A stretch of DNA of 13,199 nucleotides from an uncultured Planctomycetaceae bacterium. GTDB taxonomy: Bacteria > Planctomycetota > Planctomycetia > Pirellulales > JACPPG01. Below, one piece after another: positions 8,134-13,199 of the stretch (positions are counted from its first letter, which is position 1; each line of letters starts with the position of its first letter). The stretch is taken from NCBI GenBank assembly GCA_945957305.1, contig CAMFLN010000016.1, forward strand, positions 1 through 13,199. The letters are read 5' to 3'. The notes under the pieces are model-generated. The model did not search any database. It was not told the DNA's origin and worked only from the letters and a program-made list of their open reading frames with translations. The position numbers and the translations under genes are program-made.

Positions 8134-8163
8134 ATTCTATCAGCGCGTGGGGGAGCGTGCCAT
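8134..8163 (-). promoter_or_regulatory. Possible sigma70-type promoter for the TPR gene and yebC
   Basis: On the minus strand ATGGCA (8163-8158) and TAGAAT (8139-8134) are separated by 18 bases, matching the -35 and -10 consensus at 4 of 6 and 5 of 6 positions. It lies about 135 bases upstream of GTG 7999, in the 244-base gap after the endonuclease III-like gene. That gap holds no other gene I can support. The match is modest and may be chance. Confidence 0.25.
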
Positions 8164-8243
8164 GAAAGCTGGGGGGCACACGGCGAAGAACGGCACTTTC
8201 GGCCCATCGAGACGAGGACGAATGAGATCCGTTGGAACCCGTG

Positions 8244-9101
8244 CTAGCGCGGCTTGCGCTTGGCGAGTTTCGTCGGTTCCGGCTTTTTCTTGGCGCTGGC
8301 TTTGACCTTGGGGGGCACGGCCTTGGCCGCGGGGGCCGGCTTCTTTTTCGGCTCCTCTTTCTTCTTTTCCGGCAGGGCGGCCTTCTTGCTCTTTTCGACC
8401 GGCGGCGGCTCCGGCTTCTTCTGCGATCTCTTCGGCAGACGATCCTTGGCGTCCGGCGTTACTTCGAGCAGAATCTTGTGCACGTTGGGTGAGAACGGGC
8501 TGGCGACCAGCTCGGCGCCTAACTGGTGCAGCAGCGAGCCGAATTCAACCCCTTTATTCTTGGGAATCGCTCGCTCCAAGCCTGACACTTCGGCCGACTT
8601 CACTTCGGCCTCGGTGGCGCAACCGACGATGTGCAGCACTTCGAGCGCCCCGCGGTCGAGCGGGATAGCGTGTCCCCCCAGCGACGCCTGGGTCACGTAC
8701 CCCACCGTAAACGGAGTCGTGCCGGCGAATTTCGTCAAGCGTTGCACCGCCTGGCCGAGATTCTGCTTCTTCATAGCTTCGAGATCGAATGAATAAGTCG
8801 CCTCAAAAGCGCTTTGCAAGGTCTGCTTGAGCGCCGTGGCCGAGGCCAGCGAATCGGCCAGGCCGCGCATCACTTCGGCCAGCTCCTTGGCAGTGCTCAC
8901 GCGCACTTCGTTCCAATCGAAGAACGAGGTCGAGACCGCCGCATATGCTTGCTCGGCGGCTTCGTAGCGTGAGTTCTCCAGGCAACAGGCGAACAGCAGT
9001 TGCTCCAACACCGGGCGCTCGGCCTGCGGCATGGGCTTGAAGTGTTTGCGGAGCACCTTGTGCAGCTTGCCCAACAGGTTGCTGCGATTTGTGTTTGCCA
9101 T
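8244..9101 (-). CDS. Degenerate endonuclease III-like (HhH-GPD) protein with Lys/Pro-rich tail
   Basis: A 285-residue protein from ATG 9101. An in-frame GTG at 9143 with GAGGG seven bases upstream would add 14 residues and remains possible. Residues about 28-215 follow the helical layout of endonuclease III: LEQLLFACCLENSRYEAA..., FFDWNEVRVSTAKELAEVM, a helix-hairpin-helix region KFAGTTPFTVGYV (about 124-136), and IPLDRGALEVLHIVG (about 146-160). The catalytic Asp is apparently kept (Asp149), but the LPGVGxKTA hairpin has lost its second Gly and the Lys. The C-terminal Fe-S cysteine cluster is absent. Residues about 221-285 are a Lys/Pro/Ala-rich basic tail like those of histone H1-type proteins, including PPP. 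A DNA- or RNA-binding, non-glycosylase role is inferred; the true function is unknown. It lies 148 bases downstream of rbfA on the same strand. Confidence 0.8.
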   Translation of the reverse strand: MANTNRSNLLGKLHKVLRKHFKPMPQAERPVLEQLLFACCLENSRYEAAEQAYAAVSTSFFDWNEVRVSTAKELAEVMRGLADSLASATALKQTLQSAFEATYSFDLEAMKKQNLGQAVQRLTKFAGTTPFTVGYVTQASLGGHAIPLDRGALEVLHIVGCATEAEVKSAEVSGLERAIPKNKGVEFGSLLHQLGAELVASPFSPNVHKILLEVTPDAKDRLPKRSQKKPEPPPVEKSKKAALPEKKKEEPKKKPAPAAKAVPPKVKASAKKKPEPTKLAKRKPR

Positions 9102-9249
9102 GCGCTTTACTTCGTTCTCAATAGTTGAATCCACCCGCCTCACTCGGCTGCCCTCGGCGTGCGAGGTCGCGATCCAAGGGCCGCGCGAGCCGGCAATACG
9201 GGTAGCGGAAATAGCTCAGTGATGTTCCCGCGGCGAGCCGTGCGACCGT

Positions 9250-9690
9250 TCAGCCGCTCTCCTCGTCCGGCTCGGCAGCGTCGTCCCCGCCCTCGTCGTC
9301 GGCGTGCACGTCTTGTTCCTCGCTGGCGGCGTCTTCCGGCGGGCTTTTCGCCGGCAACACACGATCGAGAATCTGTGCCATTTCGATCGACTTCTTGACC
9401 CCCAAGTCTAGTACAAACTCAAGACGGGGAGTGTACCGGGTCTCGATTCGGCTGGCCAGTTTGGCTTGCAGGAAGCCGGCCGCGCTACGCAACCCCTGCA
9501 GGCTGAGACGCTGCTTGGTCTCGTTGCCCCGCACCGAGACGTGGACCTTGGCCTGGCGCATGTCGGGAGCGACCTCGACGTACGTAACCGTCACATCCTG
9601 CACGCGCGGATCATTCAGATCAGCCAGAATCGCCATGCTGACGACTTCGCGAATCGCTTGCGCCGCTTTTTGTGTTCGCCGCGTGCTCAT
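9250..9690 (-). CDS. rbfA: Ribosome-binding factor A
   Basis: A 146-residue protein with the KH-like RbfA fold: [17 protein letters not shown] at the N-terminus, [28 protein letters not shown] (26-53), the [11 protein letters not shown] helix, and [11 protein letters not shown] (85-95) followed by [17 protein letters not shown]. The protein helps 30S subunit maturation and 16S rRNA 5'-end processing, and binds near the decoding centre. Residues about 117-146 form an acidic Asp/Glu tail beyond the usual core. The start ATG 9690 has GGAAG seven bases upstream. It lies 96 bases after infB, in the usual cluster order, and its ATG overlaps the stop of a possible small ORF. Confidence 0.95.
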   Translation of the reverse strand: MSTRRTQKAAQAIREVVSMAILADLNDPRVQDVTVTYVEVAPDMRQAKVHVSVRGNETKQRLSLQGLRSAAGFLQAKLASRIETRYTPRLEFVLDLGVKKSIEMAQILDRVLPAKSPPEDAASEEQDVHADDEGGDDAAEPDEESG

Positions 9691-9779
9691 CGAGAGGCTT
9701 CCTTACGCCGCTGGCCGACCAGGTCGCACGACGCGGGATCGCTCGGTCCCAGGGGACCCCGGCCGCGATCCAGCGCCAT
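9687..9779 (-). CDS. Possible 30-codon ORF between infB and rbfA
   Basis: ATG 9779 begins seven bases after the infB stop, with AAGGG four bases upstream. The frame reads 30 codons ([20 protein letters not shown]...) to a TGA at 9689-9687 that overlaps the rbfA ATG as ATGA, a typical translational-coupling overlap. The rbfA Shine-Dalgarno lies inside its last codons. It does not resemble DUF503/YlxP, which often sits at this place, and no domain is recognisable. It may be a coupling or leader ORF, a remnant, or chance. Confidence 0.3.
   Translation of the reverse strand: MALDRGRGPLGPSDPASCDLVGQRRKEASR
9736..9771 (-). other. Stem-loop between infB and rbfA
   Basis: GGATCGC (9736-9742) pairs with GCGATCC (9765-9771), and inside it GGTCCC (9745-9750) pairs with GGGACC (9753-9758), separated by an asymmetric internal loop. 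No T-run follows on the minus strand, so it is not an intrinsic terminator. It could act in mRNA processing or stability between the two genes. Confidence 0.35.
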
Positions 9780-9786
9780 GATTCCC

Positions 9787-12474
9787 TTACAACGTGCGGG
9801 CGACCTCCTCGACACGATACGCCTCGAGAATGTCCCCCTCCTTGATGTCATTGAATCCGGCCAGCTTCATGCCGCATTCATACCCTTCGCGCACTTCACG
9901 GGCGTCGTCCTTCTCGCGTTTCAACGATTCCAGCGCGTAGTCGCCAATGATGCGGCTGTCGCGCACCAGGCGCACCCGGCAGTTGCGTTCGATCGTGCCG
10001 ACCAGCACGCGGCAGCCGGCAATCGTGCCCATGCGGCTGATCGTAAAGGTGCGCTGCACCAGGGCGCGACCGAGATCGACCTCGCGCTTTTCGGGTTCGA
10101 GCAACCCTTCGAGCGCCTTTTTCAGATCGTCGGTGACCTGGTAGATGATGTCGTAGCGGCGAATCTGCACACCCTTCTGTTCGGCCAGTGATCGGGCCCC
10201 CTCGTCCGGCACGACGTTGAAGCCGATGATAATGGCGTCCGACGCGTCGGCCAGGTGCACGTCCGCCTCGGTCACACCGCCGACCGTGGCCTGCAGAATC
10301 TTGATCTGCACTTCGGGGTGTTCCAGTTTCGTCAACTCTTTGCGAATCGCCTCGATCGAACCGCGCACGTCAGCGCGCAAGATCAAGTTCAGGGTTTGCG
10401 TGGACTCGCCATCGAGACGGTCGAAGAGGTTTTCCAAAGTGACGTGCGTCGTGATACCGCCCAGCGACAGCTGCCGAGTATCGATCGCGCGTTGTTCGGC
10501 GATCTCGCGCGCCTGGGCAATTTCGTCGAGCACCACAAAGCGGTCACCTGCCCCCGGAGCGACGCTCAGGCCCGTCACGTTGACCGGCGTGGACGGTCCC
10601 GCGGCACTATGCTGCGTACCGGGGCGGAGCGTGTCGTACATGGCCTTCACGCGGCCATAGGCCGGACCGCAGACGACGACGTCGCCGACCTTCAACGTGC
10701 CGTTTTGCACCAGCAATTTGGCGACCACGCCGCGTCCTTCGTGCAACTCGGCTTCCAAGCAGGTGCCCATCGCGGGACGCGAGGGGTTGGCCCTGTAATC
10801 GTGCAACTCGGCGATCGTGAGCAGTGTTTCCAACAACTCGTCGATCCCCTGACCGGTCAGCGCGCTGCACTTCACCAACTCGGTGTCGCCGCCCCATTCC
10901 GTCGGTTGCAGCCCCGCGGTCACCAATTGCGTGTAAATACGATCGTAGTTGATACCTGGCAGGTCGGTTTTATTGAGCGCGATGACAATCGGCACGCCGG
11001 CGGCACGCGCGTGGCTGATCGCTTCTTCCGTCTGGGGCATCACGCCGTCGTCCGCGGCCACGACCAGCACGGCGATATCCGTGACGTTGGCGCCGCGAGC
11101 ACGCATTTCGGTAAACGCTTCGTGACCGGGCGTATCGACGAACGAAATCGTGCGGCCGTCCTTCTCGACGCGATAGGCGCGAATATGTTGCGTGATGCCG
11201 CCGCTCTCGCCGCTGGCGACGTCGATGCCGATAATCCGATCCAAGAGCGACGTCTTGCCGTGGTCGACGTGCCCCAGGAAGGTTACGACCGGCGGTCGCG
11301 GCTCCAAATGCGCGGGATCATCCTCACGGTTGTCGATGGCATTGATCAGACGATTCTCGAGACTGACCGCTTCCTTCACTTCGATCTCGACACCGAACTC
11401 CATGGCCAGCAACTGCACGCGCTCCATGTCCAACTCGGCATTGATCGCATTGGTCGTCAGATTGCCCCCCAGCGCCAACAATTTGCTCAGCACCTTGGGC
11501 ACCGGCACGCCCGCGGCCTCGGAGAAGCTGCGCACGGTGGCCGGCATTTGCAGCACGACATTCCCTTTGCGTGGCGCGGCCGTACTCAGTCCGGAGCGCT
11601 TTTGCTTGGGACGTGGACGGCGCGAACGGCCGCTGGGCTCATCCTCACCCGTCGCCGAGCCGCGGAAGCGCGCTGGCTGCGAGGTACGCTTGCGACTGAG
11701 TTGGCGCTGCTCGCGCCCGCCGAGGGCGGCTGCGAAGTCGGCGTCTCCTTCGGCCGGAGCCTTGCCACCTTTGCCACGCCCACGCTCCCGTCCCGCCGGC
11801 GTTTCGGCCGGAGGCAGCGAACTCGAGTGCTGCCCGCGCCCTGGAGACGAAGGAGGAGTCACCTTGGCAATATCGGCCTTGCGCTTGGCTTCATGCTTGC
11901 GCAAATGTTCCTGCAAGGGCTTCGGTCCCGCCCGGCTGGCGCGAATCGCATCGGCCGGCAACTTGAGGTCCGGCTTCTGCGGCGCCGGCTCGGCCGGAGC
12001 CGTGGGCTGTGGCTGCACGACATTCGGCAAAGGGGCCACGCGGATCGCAGGGGCACTGCGCGGACGATCGCCGTCAGGAGTGCGGCGCTTCGGCTCACTC
12101 TGCGTCGACTCGGGCCTGTTCCCCAAGACTGGTGGCCGACCGGCCGCTGAGGGAGGCACGTAATCCTCCCGGCGAAAAGCCGGGGGCTCGACCGGGCCAC
12201 TTGGGGCCGTCGGGGCGGGGCGAACCGGCGCCGGGCGAGCCGGAGCGGCCGGGGGCGGAGCCTTCGCCGACGAATTGCTCACGTAAGCCCGAACTGTTGC
12301 CGCCTCCTCATCGGTCAGACTGGCTAATGCCGAACCCTTCCCCGTGACTCCTGCCTTGTGACAGAGTTCCACGAGAATCTTGCTATCGATGTTCAGTTCT
12401 TTCGCGAGTGCGTAGATCCGGAGCGCCAAGTCTAACTTCTCCCTCTCTTGCTTTGCGGGGCGGAGCTGTGCCAT
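9787..12474 (-). CDS. infB: Translation initiation factor IF-2
   Basis: An 895-residue protein from ATG 12474. A TTG at 12429 (880 residues, [12 protein letters not shown]...) has the better ribosome binding site and fits the family N-terminus, so the first 15 residues are uncertain. Order of parts: IF2 N-terminal helical domain ([14 protein letters not shown], about 19-70); a long Pro/Arg/Ala/Lys-rich disordered region (about 75-310) with PPP tracts; a second N-domain ([24 protein letters not shown]). The GTPase domain has G1 GHVDHGKT (about 400), G3 DTPGH (about 446), G4 NKTD (about 499) and SAL (G5). Domains II-IV follow, ending in the fMet-tRNA binding C2 domain ([19 protein letters not shown]). 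It places initiator tRNA on the 30S subunit and promotes subunit joining. It lies downstream of nusA by 170 bases and upstream of rbfA. Confidence 0.98.
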   Translation of the reverse strand: MAQLRPAKQEREKLDLALRIYALAKELNIDSKILVELCHKAGVTGKGSALASLTDEEAATVRAYVSNSSAKAPPPAAPARPAPVRPAPTAPSGPVEPPAFRREDYVPPSAAGRPPVLGNRPESTQSEPKRRTPDGDRPRSAPAIRVAPLPNVVQPQPTAPAEPAPQKPDLKLPADAIRASRAGPKPLQEHLRKHEAKRKADIAKVTPPSSPGRGQHSSSLPPAETPAGRERGRGKGGKAPAEGDADFAAALGGREQRQLSRKRTSQPARFRGSATGEDEPSGRSRRPRPKQKRSGLSTAAPRKGNVVLQMPATVRSFSEAAGVPVPKVLSKLLALGGNLTTNAINAELDMERVQLLAMEFGVEIEVKEAVSLENRLINAIDNREDDPAHLEPRPPVVTFLGHVDHGKTSLLDRIIGIDVASGESGGITQHIRAYRVEKDGRTISFVDTPGHEAFTEMRARGANVTDIAVLVVAADDGVMPQTEEAISHARAAGVPIVIALNKTDLPGINYDRIYTQLVTAGLQPTEWGGDTELVKCSALTGQGIDELLETLLTIAELHDYRANPSRPAMGTCLEAELHEGRGVVAKLLVQNGTLKVGDVVVCGPAYGRVKAMYDTLRPGTQHSAAGPSTPVNVTGLSVAPGAGDRFVVLDEIAQAREIAEQRAIDTRQLSLGGITTHVTLENLFDRLDGESTQTLNLILRADVRGSIEAIRKELTKLEHPEVQIKILQATVGGVTEADVHLADASDAIIIGFNVVPDEGARSLAEQKGVQIRRYDIIYQVTDDLKKALEGLLEPEKREVDLGRALVQRTFTISRMGTIAGCRVLVGTIERNCRVRLVRDSRIIGDYALESLKREKDDAREVREGYECGMKLAGFNDIKEGDILEAYRVEEVARTL
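12439..12444 (-). promoter_or_regulatory. Shine-Dalgarno supporting an internal TTG start of infB
   Basis: AGGGAG on the minus strand lies nine bases before TTG 12429, in frame with infB. ATG 12474 is preceded by TTGCTTCCGGG, which has no such element. Starting at TTG gives [12 protein letters not shown], which aligns directly with the usual IF2 N-terminus. Both starts may be used. Confidence 0.45.
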
Positions 12475-12488
12475 CCCGGAAGCAAATT

Positions 12489-12519
12489 CTATGTCATTAC
12501 GAATTCATGAACTTTTCCT
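12489..12519 (-). promoter_or_regulatory. Two minimal upstream ORFs with a strong ribosome binding site before infB
   Basis: AAAGGAAAA (its AGGA at 12519-12516) stands seven bases before ATG 12508. That ATG opens a frame of only ATG-AAT-TCG-TAA (12508-12497). The TAA overlaps a second ATG (TAATG) reading ATG-ACA-TAG (12497-12489). Neither is in frame with infB, whose ATG is 14 bases further on. This could be a start-stop regulatory element for infB translation. Confidence 0.35.
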
Positions 12520-12588
12520 TTCGTACGCAAGCTCCTCCGTGGCAAGAAAACGAGGCCATGCCCTGGCTCCCGTTCATCGTGGCCGCTC

Positions 12589-12614
12589 GCCGCGAGAGGC
12601 ATACGCCTCGCGGC
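12589..12614 (-). other. Stem-loop in the nusA-infB gap
   Basis: GCCGC (12589-12593) and GAGGC (12596-12600) pair with GCCTC (12605-12609) and GCGGC (12610-12614), giving a ten-pair GC stem with a two-base bulge and a four-base loop. It starts about 30 bases after the nusA stop. No T-run follows, so it is more likely a processing, stability or partial termination site than a full terminator. Confidence 0.4.
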
Positions 12615-12644
12615 TGCGGAACGATTCTCACCGACGGATCAGGC

Positions 12645-13199
12645 TCAACTCTCGGGGGGAGTTTCACCAGCCGGCTCAGCCGGGCTGTCGGTATCCTGCG
12701 TCGCGACGCTCGTCGTCTCGGACGTCCCCTCGGGCGCGGCAGGTTGCTCGGCCTCCGCAGCCGCAGTGGCCGCGTCCAAGCGCTCTTGAGCCCGTTGCCG
12801 TCGCCGCTCGTCCGCGGCGGCCTGCTCCGCCTCTTCGGCTTTCGCTTCGGCCTGCTGGATGATGTGGTCGACCTGCTCGGCGGTCAGCCCTCCCATCTCC
12901 ATCAACGAGTCTGGCTCGATGACCGAGAGATCATCGTAGGACAAAAACCCTTCGCCGACCAGCTTCTCACTCAGGTTTTCGTCCACCCCATCCAGAGCAC
13001 TGAATCCCCCCACGGCCCGCTCGATCTGCTCGTCGAGCTCCTCGCGAGTCATGATTTCGATGTCCCAGCCGCACAATTTGCTCGCCAGGCGGACATTCTG
13101 TCCCCGGCGGCCGATGGCCAGCGACAACTGGTCCTCGCGCACCAGCACGATCGCCCGACCGAGCATCCCTTCGACGAGCTCATCGAGGGCGCGCGGATC
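12645..13199 (-). CDS. nusA: Transcription termination/antitermination factor NusA, C-terminal part
   Basis: The frame stays open to the window edge, so only the last 184 residues are seen; the internal ATG at 13166 is not the start. The visible part begins in the second KH domain ([17 protein letters not shown]...), with the diagnostic [17 protein letters not shown] and GWDIEI. Next is a helix-hairpin-helix-like repeat ([19 protein letters not shown]...[16 protein letters not shown]) and a final Ala/Glu/Pro-rich acidic tail of about 65 residues. NusA binds RNA polymerase and nascent RNA, and modulates pausing, termination and antitermination. It is the most upstream gene of the infB-rbfA cluster visible here. 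The stop is TGA at 12647-12645, 170 bases before infB; no ylxR or L7Ae-type gene lies between. Confidence 0.97.
   Translation of the reverse strand, partial: DPRALDELVEGMLGRAIVLVREDQLSLAIGRRGQNVRLASKLCGWDIEIMTREELDEQIERAVGGFSALDGVDENLSEKLVGEGFLSYDDLSVIEPDSLMEMGGLTAEQVDHIIQQAEAKAEEAEQAAADERRRQRAQERLDAATAAAEAEQPAAPEGTSETTSVATQDTDSPAEPAGETPPES

Noticed and set aside
9205..9280. Intact tRNA gene on the plus strand
   Set aside because: Only the 5' acceptor and D-arm start look like tRNA. No anticodon stem, no T-arm and no proper D-loop closure follow, and rbfA coding begins at 9250.
10255..12150. A 631-codon plus-strand open frame opposite infB
   Set aside because: It is a GC-rich shadow of the certain infB gene. 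Its translation is Arg/His-rich with no domain and no ribosome binding site.
12513..12540. Sigma70 promoter for infB (TTGCGT with TGAATT at 17 bases)
   Set aside because: Only three of six positions match in each box, which is expected by chance.
12475..12644. A ylxR or ribosomal L7Ae-like gene between nusA and infB
   Set aside because: The gap is only 170 bases and no minus-strand frame there gives a product of that kind.

Overview
The window is GC-rich, densely coded chromosomal DNA. The gene content points to Planctomycetota, most likely a Pirellulales-like lineage: a DUF1573 protein beside a lipoprotein cytochrome c, large exported TPR proteins, GTG/TTG starts with patchy Shine-Dalgarno use, and an endonuclease III-like protein with a Lys/Pro-rich tail. 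This placement rests on protein character, not on a database search.

Layout. Positions 1-4765 carry three plus-strand genes. They are an O-antigen ligase/polymerase-type membrane protein with a TPR tail (5' end outside the window), a membrane-anchored DUF1573 protein, and a lipoprotein that joins a degenerate 5'-nucleotidase-like domain to a four-heme cytochrome c domain. A 200-base convergent gap follows (4766-4966), holding an imperfect inverted repeat. From 4967 to the end everything is on the minus strand. In transcription order this is nusA (5' part outside the window), infB, a possible 30-codon ORF, rbfA, an endonuclease III-like protein of unknown role, a large exported TPR protein, and yebC.

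How the genes work together. nusA-infB-rbfA is the conserved transcription/translation cluster (elongation factor, initiation factor IF2, 30S maturation factor). ylxR, L7Ae-type genes and DUF503, which often lie in this cluster, are not seen. yebC, a translation-linked or regulatory factor, lies at the far end of the same-strand run. The plus-strand genes all act in or across the cell envelope. The DUF1573 protein and the cytochrome lipoprotein are adjacent, both exported, and both carry a Cys-x-Cys motif, so a shared extracytoplasmic redox function is a reasonable inference.

The points most worth a second look are: the multiheme lipoprotein whose phosphoesterase metal ligands are nearly all replaced; the endonuclease III-like protein that has lost the catalytic Lys and the Fe-S cysteines; two minimal ORFs with an ideal ribosome binding site just before infB; a small ORF coupled to rbfA by an ATGA overlap; and a fragment resembling the 5' end of tRNA-Gly. 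None of these amounts to a clearly new multi-gene system. No CRISPR array, insertion sequence, rRNA or intact tRNA was seen.
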